From: Deltaproteobacteria bacterium
GTDB lineage: Bacteria; Desulfobacterota; Binatia; Binatales; Binataceae
Assembly (NCBI GenBank): GCA_021794015.1
Contig: JAJYRQ010000016.1
Coordinates: 1-64,000, forward strand
Length of the DNA: 64,000 nucleotides
Direction: 5' to 3'
This document shows positions 29,125 to 38,412 of the stretch, one piece after another. Within the stretch, counting starts at the first letter, position 1; each line of letters starts with the position of its first letter. A program made the translations under genes and the position numbers. The notes below the pieces were generated by a model that ran no database searches, was not told the origin of the DNA, and worked only from the letters and a program-made list of their open reading frames with translations.

Positions 29125-29346
29125 CTTCGCGCCTCCAAGGGAAACATATGCGCCAGCGTGGCAAAAATCAAGCTACCCAGAGGCGAGACTTACCTCCGGC
29201 TCGACGGGCCGAGTTTTCCGGCGACATCGTCTTTCTGCAGGGCCGTCTTGGGCCTGCTCTTGGGCCGGCAGCCGGGCACCCGCGCCACTCTCCGCCCGAG
29301 AAAGCAGGACGCGCTCCACCGGGCCAATTCCCGCGCGCAAGTCCGT

Positions 29347-29373
29347 TGTCACGCGCAAGCCCGCTCGGTCGTC
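29347..29373 (+). promoter_or_regulatory. ECF41-type promoter for the sigma-factor operon
   Basis: TGTCACG at 29347-29353 and CGTC at 29370-29373 are separated by 16 bases. This matches the ECF41 promoter pattern (TGTCACA, about 15-16 bases, CGTC). It lies 26 bases before the ATG of the first gene of an operon that encodes an ECF41 sigma factor, so autoregulation is likely. Confidence 0.7.
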
Positions 29374-29398
29374 TTACAGGACGGAGGGAACGGCCGCG

Positions 29399-29839
29399 AT
29401 GCGCAGGAAGCTCGCCGGGATTCTCGGATTCTCGCTGGCAGTTAACGGACTGCTGATGCTTTTCTTTGCGCAAACCTGGTACCAGATGGTCCCCGGCGCT
29501 AGCGCGAGCGGGCCGTTCAACCCGCATTTCGTCCGCGATATCGGATGCGCCTATCTGGCCTCGGGCGGCGCGCTGGCGTGGTTTCTCTATGACGCGCGCG
29601 CTCGCGGCGGGGCGCTGGCCGGCGCGGCGTTCCTCGCGCTTCACGCCCTGGTGCACCTATGGGACGTGTCAGCCGGACGCGAAAGTCTGGCAACCATGAA
29701 GCTCGACTTACCGGACATTTACATGCCCGCTCTGCTCGCGCTTTGGATCGCGTGGCCGCAATCCCCATTTCAAACGGAGGACGCCAATGTTCAAATGGCT
29801 GATGCGCAGCCGGCTCGCCACATTCGACCGGACTTATGA
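29399..29839 (+). CDS. Small four-helix membrane protein, first gene of the ECF41 operon
   Basis: 146 residues with four predicted membrane helices (GILGFSLAVNGLLMLFF, DIGCAYLASGGALAWFLY, LAGAAFLALHALVHLW, MPALLALWIAW) and the motif NPHFVRDIG in the first periplasmic loop. GGAGGG precedes the ATG by ten bases. Its end overlaps the start of the next gene by 53 bases. Function unknown; it sits directly behind an ECF41 promoter and is probably a target of the sigma factor two genes later. Confidence 0.75.
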   Translation: MRRKLAGILGFSLAVNGLLMLFFAQTWYQMVPGASASGPFNPHFVRDIGCAYLASGGALAWFLYDARARGGALAGAAFLALHALVHLWDVSAGRESLATMKLDLPDIYMPALLALWIAWPQSPFQTEDANVQMADAQPARHIRPDL

Positions 29840-30359
29840 TTACGACTCGAGCTACGCCGGCGACATCTTGGCGGCCGATACGTTCGCGTTCCTCAGGTTC
29901 GCACGCTTGATGGGCGTAAGCCGATACCATAAGGACGTGCCGCTGGAGGCGTGGTACGCCGCCAAGCTCGCGGCGACCATGGCCGAAGACTGCGGACCCT
30001 GCACGCAACTGAATGTCACGATGGCGGAGCGTCACGGCGTGTCGCCGGAGGTTCTTAAGGCAATCGTCGCCCGCGACGAGCGTGCGATTTCGTGCGACGC
30101 GGCGCTCGGATTCCGCTTTAGCGAGGCCGTGCAGCGGCACGACCCGGCGGCCGACGGCCTACGCGAAGAGATCCTCTCGCGGTGGGGCCGGCGGGCGCTG
30201 GTTTCGCTCGCCTTCGCCGTGACGGCGGGACGAATTTTCCCAACGATAAAGTACGCCCTCGGCCACGGCCGCTCCTGCGCGCGGGTCAGCGTGGGCGGCG
30301 CATTGGCGCCGGTATCGCCCCACCATGCGCGCGGGGCGATTTCAGGCCGGGCATCCTGA
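29787..30359 (+). CDS. AhpD/carboxymuconolactone decarboxylase-like protein
   Basis: 190 residues. The AhpD-type redox motif is AEDCGPCTQLN with Cys69 and Cys72; the histidine that often follows four positions later is Asn. Other family traits are helical packing and SPEVLKAIVARD. Carboxymuconolactone-decarboxylase-like proteins are the most common partners of ECF41 sigma factors. GGAGG lies before the ATG, inside the end of the membrane-protein gene, and the stop overlaps the sigma-factor start by one base (TGATG). Confidence 0.85.
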   Translation: MFKWLMRSRLATFDRTYDYDSSYAGDILAADTFAFLRFARLMGVSRYHKDVPLEAWYAAKLAATMAEDCGPCTQLNVTMAERHGVSPEVLKAIVARDERAISCDAALGFRFSEAVQRHDPAADGLREEILSRWGRRALVSLAFAVTAGRIFPTIKYALGHGRSCARVSVGGALAPVSPHHARGAISGRAS

Positions 30360-31297
30360 TGGGCGCCAAAGCAAAAGATGCGGAGACCAGCTTCGAAGCG
30401 CATCGCGCGCATCTGACCGGGCTCGCGTATCGGATGCTTGGCTCGCTCGCCGAAGCGCAGGACGTGGTGCAAGATAGCTATCTTCGATGGCATCAGGCCA
30501 GAGCGCGCGAGCAGGTTGAAGACCTGCGCGCCTTCCTGTCGAAAACCGTGACACGCCTCTGCCTCGACCATCTGAAATCCGCTCGCGCGCGGCGCGAGCT
30601 TTACCTCGGGCCGTGGTTGCCGGAACCCGTCTTCGACCACGAAGCGCTCGCGGCAAAAGCCCCGAGCGAATATGCCTTGGACGTGTCGGTTGCGCTGATG
30701 CTCACGCTGGAGCGGCTGTCGCCTTTGGAACGCGCGGCGTTTCTTCTCCATGACGTGTTCGACGTGGGCTTCGACGAAGTGGCCGGCATCCTGGACCGCA
30801 AGGCCGCTTCGTGCCGCCAGCTTGCCGCTCGGGCGCGGGCACGGGTACGCGCCTCGCGACCGCGGTTTCGGGTCTCGCCGCAGCAATGCGAGCGTCTTGC
30901 CGCGGCCTTCGGCGCGGCCGTGCAAAACGGTGACGCGCACGCGATCGCCGCCCTGTTGGCGCGCGACGCCGTCTTCTATTCCGACGGGGGCGGCAAGGTC
31001 GTCGCCGCGCTAAGGCCGATAAGAGGCCGCAACCGGATCGCGCGTCTGCTGGCGAGCCTCTCGCGAAAGACGCCGGTTTCCGACCGGGGATTGCGTCCCT
31101 CGCGGATCAACGGACTGCCCGGCTTCATGGTCGAGCTCCAAACCGGCGCGATTGCGACCGTGGCGATGAACTTTGGCGACGATCTCATCGCCAGCATCTA
31201 CTTGGTGATAAATCCGGACAAATTGCGGCACGTTCGTCCCAATCAGGTCGACGCTTCAAGCGGCGGAGCCGAGCCCGGCAATCCGGGATCGGTATAG
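30359..31297 (+). CDS. ECF41-family RNA polymerase sigma factor with SnoaL-like C-terminal domain
   Basis: 312 residues. Sigma region 2 is at about residues 12-80 (AYRMLGSLAEAQDVVQDSYL, RWHQ), region 4 at about 112-165 (LSPLERAAFLLHDVFDVGFD). The C-terminal SnoaL-like extension contains YSDGGGKV with DGGGK at residues 209-213, the ECF41 hallmark. In this group the C-terminal extension, rather than an anti-sigma factor, controls activity. It is the last gene of a three-gene unit with overlapping ends and an upstream promoter of its own type. Confidence 0.93.
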   Translation: MGAKAKDAETSFEAHRAHLTGLAYRMLGSLAEAQDVVQDSYLRWHQARAREQVEDLRAFLSKTVTRLCLDHLKSARARRELYLGPWLPEPVFDHEALAAKAPSEYALDVSVALMLTLERLSPLERAAFLLHDVFDVGFDEVAGILDRKAASCRQLAARARARVRASRPRFRVSPQQCERLAAAFGAAVQNGDAHAIAALLARDAVFYSDGGGKVVAALRPIRGRNRIARLLASLSRKTPVSDRGLRPSRINGLPGFMVELQTGAIATVAMNFGDDLIASIYLVINPDKLRHVRPNQVDASSGGAEPGNPGSV

Positions 31298-31505
31298 GGT
31301 GCACCGCGGCTCCTCTGCCACAGCGCCGAGCATGCGGATCCGGATCGCGCAGCTCGTAAGATCGAGGCTTACTCGGCAAGCTTGGGCATTGCGACTCGGT
31401 CCGAGCGGCGGACGGTGCCGCCCGGTTTCGCTAACGCCTCGGCGCTGCGCCACAGGCACACTGCGACGGCAGCTAGCCCGGCCGCCGCGTCTGCGGCAGG
31501 CAGCT

Positions 31506-33956
31506 CTAGAACAGGTTTTCGAGGCGACGGCGCAAAAAATCCGGCGCAATCTGGCGAAGCATCTGGCGGCCCGCGCGATTGCCAACTTCGTTGGCGACAA
31601 CACCCAGGTCGGGTTCAACCGAAACCTTGGAGAGCGTGCCGCGCACCTTCAGCGGAACCTCCAGGCTGCCGCGAGAGTCGACCAGGAGCGACGCAGCCGG
31701 CCTTGCCGACGCAATCTCCCTGCTCAACCCGGGCGAAAGAAAAACCCGACCCGCACCGGAAAGGCGCTGGTCGAAACCGATCCGCACGCCGGCAGCCACG
31801 GAATATTCCTTGGACTTGACCTGCACGTTGTTTGCGTCGATCACGCGGTGCGCCACGCTGAAATCGGCGCTGACCGAGCCGAGGTCAGTGTCGGCAGCCT
31901 CGAAAAGCTCCGGATGGCGCCTCACAATGGAAGCCGGGATGAGGGCGTCCAGCGCGGGCAAATCACGAACCCTGCGCAGCGCCGCCGCAACCACATTGGT
32001 TCCCGCCAGGCGGGCTCCCTTCACAACCGCACGGCCGCCCCCCGCCAGACTCTCTTCGATTTGAGCCGGCGTGCGCCCGGAAGCCCGCAAATCGAGCCGG
32101 GCCGCGAGGATGCCTCCAACTCTGCCGGCATCCGACGGCTTTAGCGCGGCGACCAGCGAACCCAGCGCGATATCCCGGCACTGCAGCGCCAATTCGAACC
32201 GCCGGACCGGGTCCAGAACCGCTGCGCCGCGTCCTTGCAACCTGCCAGACAGCAGCCGCGCCGACATCGAGCTGATCGTCAGCACTCCCGACTCCATCCT
32301 TCCCGCCAGCCGCAAGTCCTGGTAGGGCAGCTTTGCCAGCACGCCCCGCACCGATGTGGCGTTCCACTCCAGCGCCGGACCGGAAGCGACGCTACGCAGC
32401 GCGCCGCCTGCCCAGAGCAGGCTTAATTCGTCCTCGGCCGGCCAGCCGGCCAGACCTGCTTGAGAAGGCTTAAGCCGATTTGCCGACAGCTCCCAGCGGG
32501 CGCTCAGCGGCTCAAACGAGGTCGCACGCGCCTTGAATTCAGCCGGCTCACGGCCAAGAGCAAACGTTATCGGTCCGTCGGTTGCGGCCTGGCCTCCAAA
32601 AAGCAGGATGGCGCCGTTGAGATGGCTGATTCCCTCGCCGCCGAATGCGGGAAGGTTTGCTCGCACGTCGTTAAGCCTTATCCTGGCCTGGGTCGATAGG
32701 TCCGCAGGGCCGGTCGAGTCGAACGACCCCGAGGCCGTTACGCTGCCGGAAATCGCGTGAGCGCGCGTCGAGGGGAAAAACGTCTCAAGCGGTGAAAGCG
32801 CGATCGTCTGCGGCCTCAACCGGGCCGCAAGACCCGCCCGTGAAAAGCTCAAGTCGGTGAGCGCGAGGCCCTGGCCGCCAAGAACGAGCCGCAGCCGGTC
32901 GGCTTTAAGCGTTGCGTTTTGGAGGACCGCCCCGCCAAGTTCCGCGTTTAAGGGCAGGCCCGCCTTTTTCTGAAAGACGCTCGCGTAAGCCAGAAAACTC
33001 TTCGTAAGGTCCAGGGTGGCACCGATGAGCAGCTTGGCCGGGGTTCCGCTAAGTTCCGCATTAAGCCCGGCGAACCCCGAGGCTGACCATCCGGAGGGCA
33101 GCTCCCGTCCAAGCGCGCGGCTGGCGGCTGCCGCCTTGGCAAGGTCGAGCGAATCGATGGTCAGCTTGAGCTTGAGCGGCAGCTTGGCCAAGGACGGCTT
33201 GCCGTTTCGGTCGAAGAGCGGACCGGCGGTTCCCGTTGCGGTCATCAGGCCGTTGCGCTCCGAAAGAGCGGCGCCAAGTTCGAGAGAAAACGGCCTGTCA
33301 GGGGCGATGTTCCAGGCGCGCAGCGCTATCCTTTCGGCGCTAAGCGGCGGGCTTTTCGCCCGCCGGTCCGTGTAAACAACGGTACCGTCTTCCAGGTCGA
33401 GCCGGGCCAATGCAAGTTCCACAGCGCCGCCCGTGCCGCCGGTCTCTGCAAGATTCGGCGGTTGGCTCGGCTGCGCGACCGTTTCGACGAAAGCTGCCGC
33501 TCTCAGCCCCGGGGTAAAGTATGGCCCGGCCGCATCTGACGAACCGGCTTGGCGGCCGAGAGATTCCACGTTCAGCTCGCCGCTAACGCCGCGCACCAGC
33601 AGGAGCCGAGGACGCACCAGGCTCACCCGCGTCAGCCGCAACCGGCCGATAAGCAGCGGCAGAAAGTCAACTCCCACGTAAGCCGCCGGCACGGCGACAA
33701 ACGGTCCGGTGGAAAAGCGAGCGTCGTCAGCTATGGCAACGTCCTCGACAACTACCCGCAGCGTCATCCCCAGTCGCACGCGCACCGCTCCCACGCTTAC
33801 CGGCCGCCCCAGGTAGCGGCTAGCCATCGCAACCAGGTCGGCGCGGTTGGCGCGGATGATGGCGTTCAGGTTGAAAAGCGCAACGCCGAGTGCAGCCGCG
33901 AGCAGGCCAACGATAATGCCCGCCGGCGCGAGAACCCTCCTCCACGGTCTTCGCAT
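31506..33956 (-). CDS. AsmA-family outer-membrane/envelope assembly protein
   Basis: 816 residues. A single N-terminal membrane anchor (GIIVGLLAAALGVALFNL, residues 13-30) is followed by repeated beta-rich segments such as RLRLTRVSLVRPRLLLVR and VQVKSKEYSVAAGVRIGF, and a C-terminal AsmA domain (VRGTLSKVSVEPDLG). AsmA-like proteins bridge the periplasm and are linked to phospholipid transport and outer-membrane biogenesis. The length suits the medium AsmA class. It is convergent with the ECF41 operon across about 208 bases with no gene. Confidence 0.87.
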   Translation of the reverse strand: MRRPWRRVLAPAGIIVGLLAAALGVALFNLNAIIRANRADLVAMASRYLGRPVSVGAVRVRLGMTLRVVVEDVAIADDARFSTGPFVAVPAAYVGVDFLPLLIGRLRLTRVSLVRPRLLLVRGVSGELNVESLGRQAGSSDAAGPYFTPGLRAAAFVETVAQPSQPPNLAETGGTGGAVELALARLDLEDGTVVYTDRRAKSPPLSAERIALRAWNIAPDRPFSLELGAALSERNGLMTATGTAGPLFDRNGKPSLAKLPLKLKLTIDSLDLAKAAAASRALGRELPSGWSASGFAGLNAELSGTPAKLLIGATLDLTKSFLAYASVFQKKAGLPLNAELGGAVLQNATLKADRLRLVLGGQGLALTDLSFSRAGLAARLRPQTIALSPLETFFPSTRAHAISGSVTASGSFDSTGPADLSTQARIRLNDVRANLPAFGGEGISHLNGAILLFGGQAATDGPITFALGREPAEFKARATSFEPLSARWELSANRLKPSQAGLAGWPAEDELSLLWAGGALRSVASGPALEWNATSVRGVLAKLPYQDLRLAGRMESGVLTISSMSARLLSGRLQGRGAAVLDPVRRFELALQCRDIALGSLVAALKPSDAGRVGGILAARLDLRASGRTPAQIEESLAGGGRAVVKGARLAGTNVVAAALRRVRDLPALDALIPASIVRRHPELFEAADTDLGSVSADFSVAHRVIDANNVQVKSKEYSVAAGVRIGFDQRLSGAGRVFLSPGLSREIASARPAASLLVDSRGSLEVPLKVRGTLSKVSVEPDLGVVANEVGNRAGRQMLRQIAPDFLRRRLENLF

Positions 33957-34255
33957 AAGAGAGCCGCCGCCTTTGCAGCGCGGAAATCTTCTCTATCCCA
34001 CCTTTGGCGCGGCCGCAAACCTACGTCGAGTCTTACACAGCCGGCCATGCCGGGGCGACTCCGCACAGCAAAAGAGCCGGCGAGGCGGCCTCGTCGGCCT
34101 CCACGACGCGCCTTGCAAACCCGGCCGGAGCAATTGCTTTGCGGCTGCCGCCGCCAGGCGGCCCACCGCGCCGGCGGATAGTCCCTCGACATTGAAAATC
34201 GCCCGGCAAGGCGCCGATAATCCTATGCCATCGGGGCCGCATCCAGAAGCGCCCC
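33957..34255. other. Gene-free divergent region between asmA-like and smr genes
   Basis: 299 bases with only short, composition-driven reading frames. No RNA gene or promoter is recognisable. It must contain the promoters of both divergent genes. Confidence 0.45.
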
Positions 34256-35080
34256 TTGAGCCGCAATTCGGTGGGCAAAAAGCGCCCAAAGACGATAGCC
34301 TGCAAGCCCCGCCGGCGCGCGCCGGCGGCGGCGGACAAGATTTTTGACTCCCCTTTTGTCGGTTTGCACCGCCTGCTCAGAGACGTCCCCGGGCCCCAAG
34401 GAGTTGGTCAGGCGCAGGCCATGGCGCCCGTCCAGAGAGCCGAGCAGCCGACCCCAACCGAGACCGCCCCGGCTGAAGCCGAAAACGCCTGGCCCGTAGA
34501 GGACGAGGCGATCTTCCGCTCCGCCATGGCAGGAGTAAAAAGGCTTGGCGGCCAAACAAGACGCCAGCCGCCTGCTCCTGCTCGTTTAGCCGCCCGCCGC
34601 ACGCTCGGGGAAGAGGCCGAGGCGCTGGCGGAACTGAGCGACCTGGTCGCGGGACGAACGCCGTTCGAACTTACCGAAACGGAAGAATACGTCGAAGGGG
34701 CCCGGATCGGCCTTGACCGCCGGCTGGTAGCGCGGCTTAGGCGCGGCGAGTTCGCCCTCCAGGGCCATCTCGATCTGCATCGCATGACCCGGGAGCAGGC
34801 CTTTGCCGCGCTCAGCGAGTTTGTCGTCGGCGCCGCGCAGCAGGGGCGGCGCTGCGTGCTGGTGATTCACGGGCGCGGCCGCGGGTCAAGCGCGGGGCGT
34901 GCGGTGCTCAAGCAGGCCAGCGCCCAATGGCTTTCCCGCGGCAGGCTGGCGCGTTGGGTGCTGGCTTTTACCAGCGCGCGCCCGTGCGACGGAGGCACCG
35001 GCGCCAGTTACGTGCTGCTCAAGATAAAGCCGCGCCGTGCCCCCTTCGATCTCTTCCAGGGCACCAAAGGCTGGAGCTAG
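34256..35080 (+). CDS. Smr-domain protein
   Basis: Up to 274 residues. The C-terminal Smr domain has LQGHLDLHRMTREQAFAALS (LDLH motif) and VLVIHGRGRGS, then GGTGASYVLLKIK. The N-terminal half is charged and Pro/Ala-rich and carries two similar segments, DKIFDSPFVGLHRLLRD and DEAIFRSAMAGVKRLGG. Smr domains are nucleic-acid endonuclease or ribosome-associated modules. The start is uncertain: TTG 34256 or GTG 34271, neither with a strong ribosome-binding site. Confidence 0.82.
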   Translation: MSRNSVGKKRPKTIACKPRRRAPAAADKIFDSPFVGLHRLLRDVPGPQGVGQAQAMAPVQRAEQPTPTETAPAEAENAWPVEDEAIFRSAMAGVKRLGGQTRRQPPAPARLAARRTLGEEAEALAELSDLVAGRTPFELTETEEYVEGARIGLDRRLVARLRRGEFALQGHLDLHRMTREQAFAALSEFVVGAAQQGRRCVLVIHGRGRGSSAGRAVLKQASAQWLSRGRLARWVLAFTSARPCDGGTGASYVLLKIKPRRAPFDLFQGTKGWS

Positions 35081-35088
35081 CCGGTCGG

Positions 35089-35427
35089 CTAAATTTTAGC
35101 GAGCAGGAAAAAGGCGACCACCAGGCCATACAAGGTCAGTGACTCGACGAAAGCAAGTCCGATAATCATCGGCACAAAAAGCTGGCCGGTGCTGTTCGGG
35201 TTGCGGCCGATCGATTCCATGGCGGAGGCCACCAGCCGGCCCTGGCCGATTCCGCATCCCATGGCCGGCACGGCGACTGCCAAGCCCGCGCCAAGGCCAA
35301 TCAGACCGAGTCCGGCGCTCACGCCCTTGGCTGCGGGCGCGGCCGCTTGCTGTGCCATCGCGACCAGCGGCGAGGCCAGCACAAGCACGATCGCCATCTC
35401 CAGGACCTGCCAGATGCGTCGAATCAT
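35089..35427 (-). CDS. atpE: ATP synthase F0 subunit c
   Basis: 112 residues. An N-terminal signal-like segment (MAIVLVLASPLVAMA) precedes the two membrane helices of the c-ring subunit. The polar loop is RNPNS. Helix 2 carries the ion-binding Glu95 in LAFVESLTLYGLVV. Gln62 (GIGQG) in helix 1, Ser96 next to the Glu, and Tyr100 are the residues used in Na+-binding c-rings, although T67 and V63 of the Ilyobacter site are not conserved. GGGAGGAG precedes the ATG. It is the last gene of hemL-atpZ-atpI-atpB-atpE. Confidence 0.94.
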   Translation of the reverse strand: MIRRIWQVLEMAIVLVLASPLVAMAQQAAAPAAKGVSAGLGLIGLGAGLAVAVPAMGCGIGQGRLVASAMESIGRNPNSTGQLFVPMIIGLAFVESLTLYGLVVAFFLLAKI

Positions 35428-35625
35428 TATTCTTGCTCCTCCCGAGGCCGTATCGGCCTCTCAACCAAGCGGCTTGGCGGAATCCTTGGGGCCGCCCGCT
35501 GCCACGCCCGATAACGGCCCTGCGTTCGGCACGAGCGTTGCGCCGCGGGCCGCCGCCCGGGGCCGAGCCGCAAACTGCGAGCAGGCCGCAATACCGCCTG
35601 CAGCCGTTCGCCGAGGCGGCGGGCC

Positions 35626-36303
35626 TTAGTGTTCCTGTGCCGCCATCTTGACGTAACTGATCGACAGGGTGACGAAAACGAGCGCCTGCACCACGCAGAC
35701 GATTGCCCCGAGAACGTAAAACGCAAGCGGCACTACCAGCTTGGTCATCTCCGTGAAGACGCCAAGCAGTTTATGATCGGCCGTCATGTTTGCCGCAAGA
35801 CGAACCCCGAGCGAAAAGGGCCGAAACAGGTTGTCTGCAATCTCCAGCGGAAGCATCAGCGGCGCCAGCACCAGCAACGGCCCCAGGAAAGTCCTCAGGT
35901 AGGCAACTCCGCGGCGTTTGAACCCCTGGTAAATGTAAAAAACAAAGCTGATGACCGCCAGGGCGAAAGTCAGGTCTGAATCGCTCGTCGGAGGCTCAAA
36001 ACCCGGCACCAGCCCCAACAGGTTGGCTATCAAGATAAACAGAAAAAGGCTGCCAAAGAAAGGCACCAGCGCCCGCGCCCCATGGGCGCCAAGCAGGCTT
36101 GCGGTGAAAGTGTCCAGGCCGCTGACGATTATCTCGCTTACTGAGCGCACGGTTATCCCTGTATCGGGAAGCTGCGGCGCCTCGGCCCGCGCCAGCGCCC
36201 GTCCTGCCGCCAGCCCAAAGAGCAGCAGCAGGCCCATCACCAGCCAGGCGCCGACCAGCACCTCGGGCAGCCGGTTGCCGCTTAACAACGCCAGAAAATT
36301 CAC
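35626..36303 (-). CDS. atpB: ATP synthase F0 subunit a
   Basis: 225 residues with five to six membrane helices. The conserved C-terminal region GVRLAANMTADHKLLG holds the essential arginine facing the c-ring. PFFGSLFLFILIANLLGLVPG is typical of subunit a. It starts with GTG 36303, overlapping the atpI stop by four bases. 198 bases separate it from atpE. Confidence 0.93.
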   Translation of the reverse strand: MNFLALLSGNRLPEVLVGAWLVMGLLLLFGLAAGRALARAEAPQLPDTGITVRSVSEIIVSGLDTFTASLLGAHGARALVPFFGSLFLFILIANLLGLVPGFEPPTSDSDLTFALAVISFVFYIYQGFKRRGVAYLRTFLGPLLVLAPLMLPLEIADNLFRPFSLGVRLAANMTADHKLLGVFTEMTKLVVPLAFYVLGAIVCVVQALVFVTLSISYVKMAAQEH

Positions 36304-36719
36304 GACTTAAGACCCTTTTCCTGCGAAACGTTCGCTTCCTGACCGATTCGGCAGACCACCAGCCGGCGCCCCACCTCGAGACAGATACCGGCAACCTGGG
36401 TGGATACGCCCAAGGCAAAGCCAAGCGCGTTCAGCCGCGCGCGCCCCAGTAGAATATAGACCAACCCCAGCAGCACCACCATTTGCAGCGGAATCACTGC
36501 CAGCGCGAACTTCCCTCGCCCTCCGGCTGCGGCTCCCAGAACCATCCTGCCCAAAACACTCAGCAGGTAAAGATTAACCATGACCAGCAGGCCGCCGACA
36601 AGACAGGCAACAGCCGCCGGCCCCGACCACAGCCAAAAAAGCAAGCCGCTCACCGCCACCAGGACGATGGCGGTCGAACTCTGGAGGCCGGCAACCGTTG
36701 GAATGGTCCGCGCTGCCAT
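36300..36719 (-). CDS. atpI: ATP synthase subunit I (AtpI)
   Basis: 139 residues with four hydrophobic helices (TAIVLVAVSGLLFWLWSG, VACLVGGLLVMVNLYLLS, LAVIPLQMVVLLGLVYILL, ALGFALGVSTQVAGICLEV). This matches the AtpI/subunit I layout. AtpI helps c-ring assembly. It sits between atpZ and atpB, the usual location. Confidence 0.82.
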   Translation of the reverse strand: MAARTIPTVAGLQSSTAIVLVAVSGLLFWLWSGPAAVACLVGGLLVMVNLYLLSVLGRMVLGAAAGGRGKFALAVIPLQMVVLLGLVYILLGRARLNALGFALGVSTQVAGICLEVGRRLVVCRIGQEANVSQEKGLKS

Positions 36720-36726
36720 TCGGCTT

Positions 36727-36960
36727 TCAACGCTCCCTGCTCATCGCGTTCAAGACCTGCACCATCCGGTAAATCGCGGCGATCACCCCGGTCACCAGCA
36801 TAACCAGCGTAAGCCACGGTTCGGTGCCGAAGTAAAGGTCAAGGTAGTGTCCCAAGAGCGCGCCTGCAACCGGAGGCGACACCAACTCGACGCCCAGCGA
36901 CCCGTAGCGAGCCGCCATGGAAAGCTTGCGTTCCATCGAAGCCGGTTCCTTGCGCCTCAC
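36727..36960 (-). CDS. atpZ: AtpZ/AtpI-like small membrane protein
   Basis: 77 residues with two membrane helices: GVELVSPPVAGALLGHYLD and LTLVMLVTGVIAAIYRMVQV. The sequence matches the AtpZ family that precedes atpI in many F0 operons and has been linked to Mg2+/Ca2+ uptake for the ATP synthase. It starts with a GTG that overlaps the hemL stop (GTGA), so it is probably coupled to hemL. Confidence 0.85.
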   Translation of the reverse strand: MRRKEPASMERKLSMAARYGSLGVELVSPPVAGALLGHYLDLYFGTEPWLTLVMLVTGVIAAIYRMVQVLNAMSRER

Positions 36961-38264
36961 GGCTTCAGCCCGACGCGGGCTTCCGCCAAAACCTCCTCGG
37001 CCGCGGCCACCGTGCGCTCGATCTCCTCGGGACCGTGGGCGAGCGAAACGAACATCGCCTCGAATTGCGACGGCGCCAGGTAAATCCCGCGCCTAAGCAT
37101 CCCGTGGAAGAACCGATTAAACCGCGCAAGGTCCGCGGCTCGGGCCTCCTCCGCATTGCGCACCTCCCCGACCCCGTGAAACAGCGTCAGCATCGAGCCC
37201 ACCCGATTGACGCAGCCCGGTACGCCGGCTCCAGCGAGTGCGCCGGCGAGCCCCTCGGCCAGCCGCGCCGACATCCGCTCGAGGTGCTCGTAGACTCCCG
37301 GGCGGGCGAGCAGGCGAAGCGTCTCCAATCCCGCGCGCATCGCAACCGGATTGCCGGAAAGCGTACCCGCCTGGTAGACGTCGCCGGCCGGCGCCAGCCG
37401 TTCGAGCAGCGCCGCCGGCCCTGCCACCGCGCCCACGGGCATCCCTCCTCCGATGATCTTGCCCAGCAATATCAGATCAGGCTTGGCCTCATAAAGCTCG
37501 CAGGCAGCGCCAAACCGCAGCCGAAATCCGGTGATCACCTCGTCGCAGATGAGCAGGGCGCCATGGCGCCGCGCCAGCCGGCCAACTTCAGCCAAAAAAC
37601 CGCGCGCCGGGGCGACGACCCCCATGTTGGCGGGCACCGTCTCGACGATCACCGCGGCGATCCCCTCCGGATCGGCCGCAAAGCAGCGCTCGACGTCCGC
37701 CAGCGAGTTGAACGCGGCAACCCGGGTCAGCCCGGCCAGCGCTTGGGGAACGCCGGCGCTGTCGGGCATCGCGAAGGTCATCGCGCCGGAACCGGCCCGG
37801 ACCAAGAGCGCGTCGCTGTGCCCGTGGTAACAGCCGTCAAACTTGACGATGGCTGGACGGCCGGTGGCGGCGCGCGCGATCCGCAGGGCGGTCATCGCGG
37901 CCTCGGTACCTGAACTTACCAGGCGAACCTTCTCGGCGCCGGCAACAGCGCGGCAGATCACTTCCGCCAGCTCGACTTCCAACTCGGTCGAGGCGCCGAA
38001 TGCAAAGCCGCGGCGCACCTGCTCGGCGACCGCCTCGACCACTTGCCGGTGGGCGTGGCCGACGATGGCCGGCCCGAAGCCGCCGACGTAGTCGATATAG
38101 CGGACGCCGGCGCAGTCGACCAGTGTTGCGCCCGCGCCCTCGGCCATGAACAGCGGCTGGCCGCCCACGGCTTTCCAGGCGCGCACGGGTGAATTGACGC
38201 CGCCGGCAAGGCGCGCGGCGGCGCGCCTTCTCAACTCCTCGAGCTTCTGCTGGTTGGCGCTCAC
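36957..38264 (-). CDS. hemL: Glutamate-1-semialdehyde 2,1-aminomutase
   Basis: 435 residues, a class III PLP aminotransferase-fold enzyme making 5-aminolevulinate for tetrapyrroles. The N-terminus has GGVNSPVRAWKAVGGQPLFM, the PLP lysine is in LLGKIIGGGMPVGA, and CYHGHSDALLV and SSGTEAAMTALRIARA are also diagnostic. I place the start at GTG 38264 (VSANQQKLEELRRR); the open frame upstream is not HemL-like. It heads the operon with the F0 genes and is divergent from dnaA. Confidence 0.94.
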   Translation of the reverse strand: MSANQQKLEELRRRAAARLAGGVNSPVRAWKAVGGQPLFMAEGAGATLVDCAGVRYIDYVGGFGPAIVGHAHRQVVEAVAEQVRRGFAFGASTELEVELAEVICRAVAGAEKVRLVSSGTEAAMTALRIARAATGRPAIVKFDGCYHGHSDALLVRAGSGAMTFAMPDSAGVPQALAGLTRVAAFNSLADVERCFAADPEGIAAVIVETVPANMGVVAPARGFLAEVGRLARRHGALLICDEVITGFRLRFGAACELYEAKPDLILLGKIIGGGMPVGAVAGPAALLERLAPAGDVYQAGTLSGNPVAMRAGLETLRLLARPGVYEHLERMSARLAEGLAGALAGAGVPGCVNRVGSMLTLFHGVGEVRNAEEARAADLARFNRFFHGMLRRGIYLAPSQFEAMFVSLAHGPEEIERTVAAAEEVLAEARVGLKP

Positions 38265-38412
38265 CGCAATACCCGATGCCGTTTCGCCCTGGCTGCGGCC
38301 AGGAGCGGCTGCGCTCTGCCCCTTGCAAACAAGGCCGCGCGCGCGCAAGGCCTGCATTTCGAGCTTACCGTAACGCGACAAAAACGGCGACCGAATTTTT
38401 CCCCCCTGTTTT

